Positions 42,602 through 51,137 of a stretch of 64,000 bases of DNA are shown here, piece by piece; position 1 is the first letter of the stretch; every line of letters begins with the position of its first letter. Source of the stretch: Paludibacter sp. UBA6032 (GTDB taxonomy: Bacteria > Bacteroidota > Bacteroidia > Bacteroidales > Paludibacteraceae); the NCBI GenBank assembly GCA_002427885.1, contig DIZI01000041.1, positions 147,268 to 211,267 of the forward strand, read 5' to 3'. The position numbers and the translations under genes were made by a program. The notes beneath the pieces were generated by a model that saw nothing but the letters and a program-made list of their open reading frames with translations, ran no database searches and was not told the origin of the DNA.

Positions 42602-43396
42602 TTAAACAATCTTTTCATTCAATTTGTTTGCCAGCAATTGACGGGTGGAGAGATAACCCAATTCGAAGATTTCACGTCCTTTATCCACATCAAAAGTTTC
42701 GTAATTTCCCATATCGACGGGTTCGATCAATAAGTCGCATAATTCTTTATCGTACAAAATATTGGCTTTAAATATAAAATGGTAGGAACGAAAAGCCACG
42801 TTTAATATGCTTATTTTATATTCGTCAGCCACCAATGGACTGGCATTGATTCCAATAATTTTATCGCATTCGTTTCGGATTGTTGTGACAGGGAAGTTTT
42901 TGAGAACTCCACCATCGACATAATTTACACCATCAATCGTCTTGGGTCTGAACAAGACAGGAAACGAGCAAGAAGCAACAATCGGATCAACCAGATTGCC
43001 TGTAGAAAAAGTTACGCTCCTGCCTTTATCTAAGTCTGTAGCCACAACCCGCAAGGGTATAGCCAATTCTTCAAAAGTCTTTGCCCGAAGCTTCCGCATT
43101 AAAAAATCCTGGAAAACATCGGTCTGAAAGAATCCTCCATCCGGAATATGAATTTTTGTCATATGCCGAAAACTGATGTCCTCGAAAAGGACGGCAATCT
43201 CATCGGGGGTATAACCATCAGAATAAAAAGCACCAATAACCGACCCTGCACTCACACCGGAAATGATATCCGGCTTCAATCCCTGTTCCTCAAGTGCTTT
43301 CAGTACACCTGCATGACATAAACTTTTAATCCCACCCCCACTGAGTGCGATACCGATTTTGTATGGTCTTTCATTAAAAACAGTTGCCAGTTCCAT
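42602..43396 (-). CDS. Patatin-like phospholipase
   Basis: A 264-residue cytoplasmic patatin-family lipid acyl hydrolase. Oxyanion loop GGGIKS (about 20-25), nucleophile Ser49 in GVSAGS, and catalytic Asp161 in VDGGVLKNFP. The dyad is complete and no signal peptide is present, unlike T9SS-linked PlpD-like patatins. Its start codon is only 10 bases from a TAACTTTG -7 element at 43406-43413. The neighbour upstream on the same strand is the LytTR regulator, and an alpha/beta hydrolase is divergent beyond it. Confidence 0.88.
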   Translation of the reverse strand: MELATVFNERPYKIGIALSGGGIKSLCHAGVLKALEEQGLKPDIISGVSAGSVIGAFYSDGYTPDEIAVLFEDISFRHMTKIHIPDGGFFQTDVFQDFLMRKLRAKTFEELAIPLRVVATDLDKGRSVTFSTGNLVDPIVASCSFPVLFRPKTIDGVNYVDGGVLKNFPVTTIRNECDKIIGINASPLVADEYKISILNVAFRSYHFIFKANILYDKELCDLLIEPVDMGNYETFDVDKGREIFELGYLSTRQLLANKLNEKIV

Positions 43397-43405
43397 GATT
43401 GTTTA

Positions 43406-43413
43406 CAAAGTTA
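43406..43413 (-). promoter_or_regulatory. Candidate promoter of the patatin gene, very short leader
   Basis: TAACTTTG (minus strand). If used, transcription would start only a few bases before the ATG at 43396, giving a nearly leaderless mRNA. No alternative start fits the protein. Confidence 0.4.
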
Positions 43414-43453
43414 ATTGATTGGTTCTGATAATATTTACGGAGACAGTTACAAG

Positions 43454-44311
43454 CTAAACCGAGTATTTGGAGAACTTGGTCATTACCCGTTCGTAATAGG
43501 TTTTGGATACAGGAATGTCCGGTGTATTCTCCGTATCGAGTTCTAAAAAGATCCCATCCTTCGTTTTCCGGAGGACTTTCACTTTGTCAAGATTCACTAC
43601 ATATGATCGGTGGCAGCGAACCAACGGACTTTCTTTGGTCAAATTTTCTTCAATCCATTTCAATGAATTTCGGATTAAAAAGTGAGATAACTTGGATTTA
43701 TTCAGGTAATGAATGGTGGCATAATTATCGGCAGAATCGATATATAACAAATTTTCAAGAACAATGGTAATTTTCAATTCTCCTTTTTCGTCGGGAAAAG
43801 CAATCAGATTCTTCTTTGGCAAATCGATGTTTTGATCTTCCATAGCCATCTTTTCCAGCATAATATTTTTATCACGCCACGAAAAATAAAGCCAGAGAAT
43901 GGAATAAGGCAACAAAAGAACCAGACTTGTGTTGACGGTTGATTGATGAAAAATTTCAACAAAATCGCGACTCATTCCTTCCTTAGGAATAAATTTAGTA
44001 AAAAGGGCATAAAAAAGCGACATAGATAATATTTCAACCAACACCCAAAGTCCATATTGCCAATAAGTCAGGGTGTTTTTTCTAGTAAATGCAAGCATTA
44101 TAAACCGGCTAATCACCACAACAAGCATTCCAATTAGAATGATAAGGCTCGAAAAAAAGAAGTAATTAAAGGGTGAGATATCTTTATACCAATGTTGTGA
44201 ATCGAATGGTTTAAATATATTGATAAACAGGAGTGCAAAGATGGCCGTAAAGAATATCAACCGAATGATATTGGACTTCTCGTATAAATAAGCGGGAATC
44301 TTTGTATTCAT
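43454..44311 (-). CDS. Membrane-anchored LytTR-type transcriptional regulator
   Basis: A 285-residue protein with four hydrophobic helices in residues 16-150 (a small membrane sensor) and a C-terminal LytTR DNA-binding domain at about 180-285. LytTR features: LLYIDSADNYATIHYL, SLKWIEENL, LVRCHRSYVVNLDKV. Unlike classic LytT/AgrA it has no receiver domain, so it probably senses through the membrane part. Good promoter at 44342-44373. Located between the patatin gene and the divergent alpha/beta hydrolase gene, which are obvious candidate targets; I see no operator proving this. Confidence 0.82.
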   Translation of the reverse strand: MNTKIPAYLYEKSNIIRLIFFTAIFALLFINIFKPFDSQHWYKDISPFNYFFFSSLIILIGMLVVVISRFIMLAFTRKNTLTYWQYGLWVLVEILSMSLFYALFTKFIPKEGMSRDFVEIFHQSTVNTSLVLLLPYSILWLYFSWRDKNIMLEKMAMEDQNIDLPKKNLIAFPDEKGELKITIVLENLLYIDSADNYATIHYLNKSKLSHFLIRNSLKWIEENLTKESPLVRCHRSYVVNLDKVKVLRKTKDGIFLELDTENTPDIPVSKTYYERVMTKFSKYSV

Positions 44312-44341
44312 AGTTTTATTTTGATTAAAAAAAACTTTTTA

Positions 44342-44373
44342 CAAAGGTATATTATTCTAATCAAAGAAACAAA
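44342..44373 (-). promoter_or_regulatory. Promoter of the LytTR regulator
   Basis: TACCTTTG (44342-44349) and TTTG (44370-44373) on the minus strand with 20 bases between. Confidence 0.7.
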
Positions 44374-44471
44374 CAGCTTACCCCAACCAACATTTCTTTC
44401 AAACCAAATAAACGATTTTTGTCCCGCATTTTCATTTTTTATCCCTTTCAATCGATTATTTCACCACTTAA

Positions 44472-44502
44472 TTGGAAACCGGTTTCTAATGCTATTACTT
44501 TG
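44472..44502 (+). promoter_or_regulatory. Candidate promoter of the alpha/beta hydrolase gene
   Basis: TTG at 44472-44474, 20 bases, TTACTTTG at 44495-44502 (one mismatch to TAnnTTTG). Leader of about 15 bases. Confidence 0.45.
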
Positions 44503-44526
44503 TATTTAAATTAGTTAACAATCAAA

Positions 44527-45648
44527 ATGACATATACACAACGACACCTAGAACTTAACAATCAATTCCAATTGGGCGTGGACACGCACATTGCGAATTC
44601 CAGTATTGACATACGATCATTATCGTTTAGTAGCTCGCTGCTATTGGTCAATGATAAATCACAAATTGAAATTGCCGACGATTCCAAAATAGGCGAAAAC
44701 TTTTCATTTGAATATCCAATTTTCATGCCTTCGGGTGTGACACGTTCAGATAAAGCCATTTTTTTACTTCATGGCCTGAATGAGCGTAACTGGAGTAAAT
44801 ACCTGTCTTGGGCGGAATATCTGTGTGAGAAGACAGGGAAACCGATTATCCTTTTCCCAATTGCTTTTCACGTGAATCGCTCACCTTTAAGCTGGACGAA
44901 TCCCCGGAATTTAAAATACCTGCTTGATATGCGCCGGCAACGAAACGGAGACGATCGTTCGCTAAGTTTTGCCAATGTAACTTTCAGCGAACGAATTAGT
45001 GAACATCCTGATCGTTTTTATAAATCTGGCAGACAAAGCCTGAATGATTTGAGCAAACTTACCGCAGATATCAAAAATGGTTCACATCCGTTTTTTGTTG
45101 AAAACACTCAGATTGACATTTTTGCATATTCAATCGGGGCTTTTTTAGCCGAAATAACAATGATGACGAATCCTCAAAACTTATTTACCGATTCAAAACT
45201 TTTTATGTTATGTGGTGGTGGTATTTTTAGTTCTATGCAGGGAGAGTCCCGTTATATTATGGATAAAAATGCTTACGAAAGGTTGTTCAATTATTATCAG
45301 TATCAATTTGTTGAAGAAACTAAATCGACCTTTTTGCACGATAAAGCATTCGAATCATTCAATAGCATGATTTCGATTGAAAGAAACCAGAAAGAACGGG
45401 AATCATTTTTCAACCGTATGGGTAATCGAATAAAAGGCATTTCATTGATGCGGGACAAAGTGATGCCTTATTTTGGAATGACCGAGGCATTGGGCAAAAG
45501 TTGCGCAAACGAAAGGATTTCTTTACTGGATTTCCCATTCGATTACTCTCATGAAAATCCATTTCCAGTGGGGAAACTAATTGATTCGAAAGAAGTTGAT
45601 CTCGCTTTTAATCAGATTTTTGAAGAAGCTGTAGAATTTTTAGCGTAA
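44527..45648 (+). CDS. Alpha/beta-hydrolase-like protein (DUF6051-type)
   Basis: A 373-residue protein I recognise only at superfamily level. An alpha/beta-hydrolase core is suggested by the oxyanion motif LLHGLNER (81-87), a nucleophile elbow FAYSIGAF with Ser202, Asp310 in MRDKVMPYFG and His342 in DYSHENPFP, which together could form a triad. No signal peptide. Long insertions separate the elements. It is divergent from the LytTR regulator and ends without a clear terminator. Probably an esterase, lipase or acyltransferase; the substrate is unknown. Confidence 0.62.
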   Translation: MTYTQRHLELNNQFQLGVDTHIANSSIDIRSLSFSSSLLLVNDKSQIEIADDSKIGENFSFEYPIFMPSGVTRSDKAIFLLHGLNERNWSKYLSWAEYLCEKTGKPIILFPIAFHVNRSPLSWTNPRNLKYLLDMRRQRNGDDRSLSFANVTFSERISEHPDRFYKSGRQSLNDLSKLTADIKNGSHPFFVENTQIDIFAYSIGAFLAEITMMTNPQNLFTDSKLFMLCGGGIFSSMQGESRYIMDKNAYERLFNYYQYQFVEETKSTFLHDKAFESFNSMISIERNQKERESFFNRMGNRIKGISLMRDKVMPYFGMTEALGKSCANERISLLDFPFDYSHENPFPVGKLIDSKEVDLAFNQIFEEAVEFLA

Positions 45649-45717
45649 AAGAAGGTATTCAACTTTCCCAAAGTTAGACTAATTAGTTGGACAAATATAA
45701 TGTCGTATTTATTAATT

Positions 45718-45757
45718 CGACCTCTCCCTAAATCCCTCTCCCAGGAGAGGGACTTTG
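45718..45757. repeat. CCTCTCCCTAAATCCCTCTCC interspersed repeat
   Basis: CGACCTCTCCCTAAATCCC followed by TCTCCCAGGAGAGGGACTTT. It includes a CTCTCC...GGAGAG hairpin. This word is a familiar interspersed repeat of Bacteroidota genomes. It lies between the alpha/beta hydrolase gene and hisS. Confidence 0.7.
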
Positions 45758-45804
45758 CAGAGTGCAATTATGCAAATTATACGATATTATTTAGTTCTTA
45801 TTAC

Positions 45805-47163
45805 TTAATTCAACGTATTCAGAAGTTCATCAATCGAAACCAAACTTTGTTCCCCCGTCTTCATGTTTTTCAACATCACTTTACCCGCACTCATTTCGGT
45901 TTCACCCACAATGGCAACAAACGGAATGCGTTTATTATCGGCATAACTCATTTGCTTTTTCATTTTGGCCGGTTCGGGATAGATTTCTGCATTCACTCCT
46001 TTTGACCGCAAACTGCTTAACCAGGGCAGGCAATAAAGGAGCTCCTTTTCGCCAAAACTGACAAACAAAACTTGTGTTTGTTCCACCGAGGTTTCAGGAT
46101 AAAGATTCAACTGGTTCAGCACATCGTAAATGCGATCTGCACCAAATGAAATACCGACCCCTGAAACACCTTCCATACCGAAAACACCGGTCAGGTTATC
46201 GTATCGTCCTCCACCCGTAATGCTGCCCATTTCCACATCCAATGCTTTCACTTCAAAGATAGCACCGGTGTAATAATTCAATCCGCGCGCCAAAGTCAAA
46301 TCAAGCTCAATGGAAGTTTGGACTTTCATCGCTTCGCAGAGTCCAAAAATGGTTTCAAGTTCGGATATACCCTTCATCCCCGTTTCCGAAGTGGCTAAAA
46401 CTCCTTTCAGTTGGTTCAGTTTTTCGGAATTCGTCCCGCTCAACTTTAAAATCGGCTGTAACTTTGCAATGGCTTCGGCAGAAATTCCTTTTGAGGCAAT
46501 TTCCTCGTTTACTTTTTCCAGACCTATCTTGTCCATTTTATCAATGGCAACGGTAATATCGGTAATTTTCTCCGCCTCTCCAATGATTTCGGCAATACCC
46601 GAAAGAATTTTCCGGTTATTGATTTTGATCACTACATTGATTTTCAACCGGCGATAGATATCGTCAACAATTTGAATCAATTCCAGTTCATTGAGTAAAG
46701 AATCACTTCCCACCACATCCACATCGCACTGGTAGAATTCACGGTAACGACCCTTTTGCGGACGATCGGCACGCCAAACAGGTTGAATCTGGTAACGCTT
46801 AAACGGAAAGGATATTTCGTTTTGATGTTGAACCACGAAGCGGGCGAAAGGCACGGTCAAATCATAACGGAGACCTTTCTCTGAAATTTTATTCGTCAGT
46901 TTTGTACTGTTCTTTCCCAATAATTCTTCGTCATTCAGGCCATTCATAAAATCACCCGAATTCAGAATTTTAAAGAGTAATTTATCACCTTCTTCACCGT
47001 ATTTTCCCATCAATGTGGAAAGGTTTTCCATGGCAGGCGTTTCAATCTGCTGAAAACCATACAGACGAAAAACATCTTTAATGGTGTTGAATATATAGTT
47101 TCGGTTCGCCATTTCCTGCGGCGTAAAATCACGGGTTCCTTTTGGAATGGAAGGTTTTTGCAT
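45805..47163 (-). CDS. hisS: Histidyl-tRNA synthetase
   Basis: Class II synthetase that charges tRNA-His. It is 452 residues from Met MQKPSIPKGTRDF (47163); five extra upstream codons to another Met are possible but not conserved. Motif 1 region, RYDLTVPFARFVV, FKRYQIQPVWRADRPQKGRYREFYQCDVDVVG (motif 2), the histidine loop LARGLNYYTGAIFE, and GGGRYDNL plus GVGISFGADR (motif 3) are present. The C-terminal anticodon-binding domain follows. It is transcribed alone toward the interspersed repeat at 45718. Confidence 0.95.
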   Translation of the reverse strand: MQKPSIPKGTRDFTPQEMANRNYIFNTIKDVFRLYGFQQIETPAMENLSTLMGKYGEEGDKLLFKILNSGDFMNGLNDEELLGKNSTKLTNKISEKGLRYDLTVPFARFVVQHQNEISFPFKRYQIQPVWRADRPQKGRYREFYQCDVDVVGSDSLLNELELIQIVDDIYRRLKINVVIKINNRKILSGIAEIIGEAEKITDITVAIDKMDKIGLEKVNEEIASKGISAEAIAKLQPILKLSGTNSEKLNQLKGVLATSETGMKGISELETIFGLCEAMKVQTSIELDLTLARGLNYYTGAIFEVKALDVEMGSITGGGRYDNLTGVFGMEGVSGVGISFGADRIYDVLNQLNLYPETSVEQTQVLFVSFGEKELLYCLPWLSSLRSKGVNAEIYPEPAKMKKQMSYADNKRIPFVAIVGETEMSAGKVMLKNMKTGEQSLVSIDELLNTLN

Positions 47164-47232
47164 AATATTTAAAGTCATCTACCCTTCCGATTGTTATCTT
47201 CGAGGGAACAGAGATTTATTAGTTGTTTATAT

Positions 47233-48495
47233 TTAATGTTTTTGCTCTACAGCATCCACTCCTTTGGATGAGTTGGGCAGGTTTATTTCTTTTAAAATCA
47301 ATTCTGTCGCACCGGTATTATTCCTTACATATTCACCCGCAATTCTTCCGGCTTTGTCATCTTTTAAAAGCCTGTCTAAGTGTGCCTCAAGCACTACATA
47401 ATTTGAAATTGAAAAAGCTCCGCCAATGGCAATCAGTTCTCGTGCTTCCCTGAATTTTTTGTAGTTTGTTCCGAAAACCACGGGAACACTGTACACTGCG
47501 GCTTCCAATGTATTATGAATGCCAACTCCAAAACCACCGCCAATATAGGCCACGTTCGCGTAACGATAGATGGAAGAAAGAACGCCAATTACATCAACAA
47601 CCAGACAATTTGTTGTTTTTACATTTTCAATCGTTGCATCGGTATAGCGTACGAATTTTCCGTCAAGTAATTTGGAAATATCCATAATATGCGACTGATG
47701 GATTTCGTGCGGCACCAAAACCAACTTCGATTCCGGATGCATCTTTAAGTATTGCACAAGTAATTCTTCATCTTTTGGCCAGGTACTTCCAGCAACGATT
47801 ATTTTCTTCCCATCCTTTACAAATTCTTCCATCAAAGGAAGTGATTTTGCCTGTTGAGCCAGATCCGAAACCCTGTCGAAACGGGTATCACCACACACAG
47901 AAGCAGTCGCGATTCCGTTCTTTTGAAGTAGATCAAGTGAGTTTTTATCCTGTACAAAAATATGTTTAAAAGTACCCAACAAATCCCTGTACCATTTCCC
48001 ATACCAGCGGAAGAACACTTGCTCCGGACGGAAAATAGCGGAGATACTGTAAACGGGAACTTTTGCTTTTTGTAATTCAAGCAAATAATTGGGCCAAAAC
48101 TCGTACTTAATGAAAATGGCTTTTGAAGGCTTCACCTTTTTTACGAACTTTCGGGCATTATGAGCTGTGTCAAGTGGTAAATAAGCCACAATGTTGGCAC
48201 CCTTATAATCCTTACGAACTTCATATCCCGAAGGTGAAAAGAACGTCAGTATTATCTTTGTGTCCGGTTGTTCACGTTTCATCTGTTCCATTACCGGTCG
48301 CCCTTGTTCAAACTCACCCAACGAAGCCGCATGAAACCAGACATAACGGGATTTGCGTTCAATTTCTTCTTCCAGCAACTCAAATGTTTCCTGTTGCCCT
48401 TTTCTTAGTTTCCTTGCTTTTTCATTAAAAAATGAAGCCAGGAAAATGAAGATTCCGTAAATGTGTATTCCTAAGTAATATAATACTTTACTCAT
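47233..48495 (-). CDS. waaA: 3-deoxy-D-manno-octulosonic acid transferase
   Basis: Inner-membrane Kdo transferase that adds Kdo to lipid IVA in LPS inner-core synthesis. It is 420 residues: N-terminal membrane helix (3-22), then GT-B fold with WFHAASLGEFEQG (catalytic Glu61), KYEFWPNYLLEL, VAGSTWPKDEELL, and the C-terminal GGGFGVGIHNTLEAAVYSVPVVFGTNYKKFREA donor site. The number of Kdo residues added cannot be told. Normal family length. Confidence 0.94.
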   Translation of the reverse strand: MSKVLYYLGIHIYGIFIFLASFFNEKARKLRKGQQETFELLEEEIERKSRYVWFHAASLGEFEQGRPVMEQMKREQPDTKIILTFFSPSGYEVRKDYKGANIVAYLPLDTAHNARKFVKKVKPSKAIFIKYEFWPNYLLELQKAKVPVYSISAIFRPEQVFFRWYGKWYRDLLGTFKHIFVQDKNSLDLLQKNGIATASVCGDTRFDRVSDLAQQAKSLPLMEEFVKDGKKIIVAGSTWPKDEELLVQYLKMHPESKLVLVPHEIHQSHIMDISKLLDGKFVRYTDATIENVKTTNCLVVDVIGVLSSIYRYANVAYIGGGFGVGIHNTLEAAVYSVPVVFGTNYKKFREARELIAIGGAFSISNYVVLEAHLDRLLKDDKAGRIAGEYVRNNTGATELILKEINLPNSSKGVDAVEQKH

Positions 48496-48655
48496 GATTT
48501 AATTATCAAATATATTATAAGACCATTTTAAAGCGATATAAATTACAAGAATATTCAGGTTGAATCAGCGGTATTATTCAACTAAATCACTAAAAGGTAC
48601 AAAGATACATTAAGTTTTCATTCATTGATATCGAATGAGGTTTTTTTCAAAAGAG

Positions 48656-48691
48656 AAGAGGCATTTCAAAATAAATTTTGAAACGCCTCTT
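48656..48691 (-). terminator. rpsO terminator
   Basis: AAGAGGCATTTCAAAAT pairs with ATTTTGAAACGCCTCTT, a 17-base stem with one mismatch, 20 bases after the rpsO stop on the minus strand. On that strand it ends in a T-containing tail. Confidence 0.87.
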
Positions 48692-48710
48692 AATGTTTTG
48701 ATGGTCAGAA

Positions 48711-48980
48711 TTATTTTCTGATACCCAACTCTTTGATAATTGCACGGTAACGTTCAATATCTTTCGATTTTAAATAATCGAGACGACGACGACGTTTTCC
48801 TACCAACATTACAAGAGCGCGTTCAGTGCTATAATCTTTTTTGTTTATCTTCAAATGTTCCGTCAAATGATTGATACGGAATGAAAACAATGCAATCTGG
48901 CTTTCAGACAGACCGGTATCTGTTTTAGACTTTCCGTATTGTTCGAAGATTTCCTGCTTTTTCTCAGCTGTTAAATACAT
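48711..48980 (-). CDS. rpsO: 30S ribosomal protein S15
   Basis: An 89-residue primary 16S rRNA-binding protein. Family signature: KTDTGLSESQIALFSFRINHLTEHL and ALVMLVGKRRRRLDYLK, with normal length. Monocistronic with a strong terminator. Three -7-like words (49013-49020, 49036-49043, 49064-49071 on the minus strand) lie upstream, so multiple starts are possible. No pnp gene is next to it, unlike in enterobacteria. Confidence 0.97.
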   Translation of the reverse strand: MYLTAEKKQEIFEQYGKSKTDTGLSESQIALFSFRINHLTEHLKINKKDYSTERALVMLVGKRRRRLDYLKSKDIERYRAIIKELGIRK

Positions 48981-49098
48981 GATAATTTGTTAGGAATAAA
49001 TGTTTTAAAATACAAACTTAGCCTTGCACACATCACAAAACTACATATTTGATTTTGAGTGTGCAAAGATAAGTCTTTAATTTATACTATCAAAGCAT

Positions 49099-49743
49099 TC
49101 AGGATCTTTTTCTCGAAAAAACATCCCTTAATGAGCCATTTGCCCATTTCAGGGCATATTTATCGTAGTAAAATTTACATAACATCGTGCCCAATACGCC
49201 AATAAGTGACCCGACCAGAACATCCAACGCAAAATGTTGAGACAAGTAAACTCTGGAAAGCCCGACCAACAAGGCTAACACAAAATAAAGAAAATGAAGA
49301 GCCTGTTTTTTGGTATAAAAGGCTAATGCTAAAAAGAATGCAAAAGCGGTTATGGTATGTCCGGACGGAAAACTGTGCATCGAGTGCAAATGCTCGCCGG
49401 CAACCTGATGCAGTTCAACAGAAGGAAAATGTTGTTTAAAATACAGAATGGGTCTCGGTTCGTTCCAGGTTTGTTTCACAATAATTGAAATCAGGCCTGT
49501 AGTCAGTTGCGATAAAAGGACAAATAATGCCATCCTGTACCGATAAAAAAGCAATCCGGCTATCACAAGATACGGGATCCAGTCGCCGACATAGGTATAA
49601 TAATGAAAGAATATATCACCTACAGGCGTATTAAATGAAGTCAGCCAAAGATGCAAGTCAGCCTTTTCGTTGCTCAAAATCAGTACAACGAAAGTCAGGA
49701 CAAATATTAAATAGGGAATGTAATATGCTAAATATCTTTTCAT
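49099..49743 (-). CDS. PAP2-family membrane phosphatase
   Basis: A 214-residue PAP2 (lipid phosphatase/phosphotransferase) protein with about six helices. All three motifs are present: Lys90 and Arg97-Pro98 (KQTWNEPRP), SFPSGH (Ser127-Gly128-His129), and Ser163-Arg164 with His170 and Asp174 (LSRVYLSQHFALD). These are catalytic residues facing the periplasm. Probable substrates are undecaprenyl pyrophosphate, lipid A or phosphatidate; the exact one cannot be decided. It follows mnmD by 11 bases and is probably co-transcribed. Confidence 0.9.
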   Translation of the reverse strand: MKRYLAYYIPYLIFVLTFVVLILSNEKADLHLWLTSFNTPVGDIFFHYYTYVGDWIPYLVIAGLLFYRYRMALFVLLSQLTTGLISIIVKQTWNEPRPILYFKQHFPSVELHQVAGEHLHSMHSFPSGHTITAFAFFLALAFYTKKQALHFLYFVLALLVGLSRVYLSQHFALDVLVGSLIGVLGTMLCKFYYDKYALKWANGSLRDVFSRKRS

Positions 49744-49754
49744 TTCATACTTTT

Positions 49755-50417
49755 TTAAATCACTCTTCTTCCTCTCAGAATCTCTCTTTTCCCGGGAGGA
49801 CCGGGCAAACGTTCTACTTTAAATCCTGCAGACTGCATGGCCCGGCGAACGCTGCCTTTCGCACAATAAGTTGTAAAGATTGCTCCGGCATTACAATGCT
49901 CAAAAATCATTTCAAAACGTTCCTGAGTCCACATTTCAGGTTGTTTCTCCGGCGAAAAGGCATCGAAGAAAATTACGTCAAACTTATTATCGGGAATATA
50001 ACAAGTAAAATCGGTTTCAGTTTTATTCAATGTAAAAAAAGGAGTTATCCTTACATCTTCATTCCATGCAGAAGTATGCATTTGTTCAAAAAAACTCTTT
50101 TTTTCAGACGCTAATATCTCAGGATAATTCAGCTGTGCGGCTTTCTCCAGTTCAACCGGGTATTTTTCGAGTGAAGTATAATGGATTTGTTTTCCACTTT
50201 GATCCGCTTCTATCAGGCTTAGAAAAGCATTTAAACCTGTACCGAATCCGATTTCCAATACACTGATTTCTGACTTCTCACATTTATTTAATCCTGCATC
50301 AATAAAAATATGTCGCGATTCCTGAATAGCACCGTGCGATGAATGATAAGATTCATCAATTTCGGAAACATACAAAGAATGAGAGCCATCCTCAGTAATT
50401 AATAATTCTGAATTCAT
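49755..50417 (-). CDS. mnmD: tRNA 5-methylaminomethyl-2-thiouridine methyltransferase MnmD
   Basis: A 220-residue SAM-dependent methyltransferase (former DUF752). It performs the last methylation of the wobble uridine mnm5s2U34, here as a free-standing protein rather than fused to the MnmC oxidase domain. SAM-binding EIGFGTG at 55-61, FFDAFSPEKQPEMW in the active site, and the typical end FKVERLPGPPGKREILRGRR. It is upstream of the PAP2 gene on the same strand. The start is preceded by an AATTCATAATGCATAATTAA junction word. Confidence 0.92.
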   Translation of the reverse strand: MNSELLITEDGSHSLYVSEIDESYHSSHGAIQESRHIFIDAGLNKCEKSEISVLEIGFGTGLNAFLSLIEADQSGKQIHYTSLEKYPVELEKAAQLNYPEILASEKKSFFEQMHTSAWNEDVRITPFFTLNKTETDFTCYIPDNKFDVIFFDAFSPEKQPEMWTQERFEMIFEHCNAGAIFTTYCAKGSVRRAMQSAGFKVERLPGPPGKREILRGRRVI

Positions 50418-50440
50418 AATGCATAATTAAGAATACGCAA
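50418..50440. repeat. ATAATGCATAATTAAG junction word
   Basis: CATAATGCATAATTAAGAATACG directly upstream of mnmD (minus strand), the same word family as at 11667, 13334 and 14866. Further copies (AATTATGAATTATGCATTATTAATTATGCATT) lie at 50500-50532 beyond rubrerythrin. Confidence 0.55.
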
Positions 50441-50464
50441 AAGTACTGAAAAACCACGAAACAA

Positions 50465-50499
50465 AGCAACCATTACTCTCAAGAGAATAATGGTTGCTT
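50465..50499. terminator. Terminator after rubrerythrin
   Basis: AAGCAACCATTACTCTC and GAGAATAATGGTTGCTT form a long near-perfect stem with a two-base loop, after the rubrerythrin gene (minus strand). Confidence 0.87.
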
Positions 50500-50536
50500 T
50501 AATTATGAATTATGCATTATTAATTATGCATTCATC

Positions 50537-51112
50537 TTAGTAGTTTTGTTTTTCCACTTCAAAATAAGCCTGGGGATGAGCGCAGGTTGGACAAGCCTTC
50601 GGGGCTTCCTTTCCAACGTGAATATGACCACACTCGCGACATTGCCAAACGGTTTCTTCTTCGCGAACGAAAACGGTATTGGTTTCAACACGTTCCTGTA
50701 AACGGCGATAGCGTTTTTCGTGTTGTGCTTCTACGGCAGCAATTTTACGCCAGGCAACTGCAATATTGGCAAAACCTTCGGCTTCTGCCACATCAGCAAA
50801 GTGCGGATATAATTCCGACCATTCTTCGTTTTCACCATCAGCGGCGGCTTTCAGGTTTTCGGCAGTTGTAGTAAGTACTCCGGCCGGATAGGATGCGGTA
50901 ATTTCGACCATTCCGCCTTCCAGATAACTAAAGAATTTCTTGGCATGTGACTTTTCCTGCTCAGCGGTTTCCAGAAAAATAGCGCAAATTTGTTCAAAAC
51001 CCTCCTTCTTTGCAATTTTAGCATAATAGGTATAGCGCATACGAGCCTGGCTTTCGCCGGCAAACGATTTCAACAGATTCTTTTCTGTTTCAGTTCCTTT
51101 TAATGATTTCAT
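50537..51112 (-). CDS. rbr: Rubrerythrin
   Basis: A 191-residue non-haem diiron peroxidase that removes hydrogen peroxide in anaerobes. N-terminal four-helix ferritin-like domain with Glu20 (FAGESQARMRY) and Glu53/His56 (EQEKSH). C-terminal rubredoxin domain with Cys158, Cys161 (CRECG) and Cys174, Cys177 (CPTC). Both metal sites are complete. It is likely controlled by oxidative stress; a PerR-like regulator is encoded 13 kb away. It follows the KilA-N gene by 25 bases. Confidence 0.95.
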   Translation of the reverse strand: MKSLKGTETEKNLLKSFAGESQARMRYTYYAKIAKKEGFEQICAIFLETAEQEKSHAKKFFSYLEGGMVEITASYPAGVLTTTAENLKAAADGENEEWSELYPHFADVAEAEGFANIAVAWRKIAAVEAQHEKRYRRLQERVETNTVFVREEETVWQCRECGHIHVGKEAPKACPTCAHPQAYFEVEKQNY

Positions 51113-51137
51113 AATGTTGAATTTAAATATTGATTCG

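Noticed and set aside
49635..50114. 159-codon plus-strand frame antisense to the PAP2 and mnmD genes
   Set aside because: Both antisense genes have complete catalytic motifs; this is a shadow frame.
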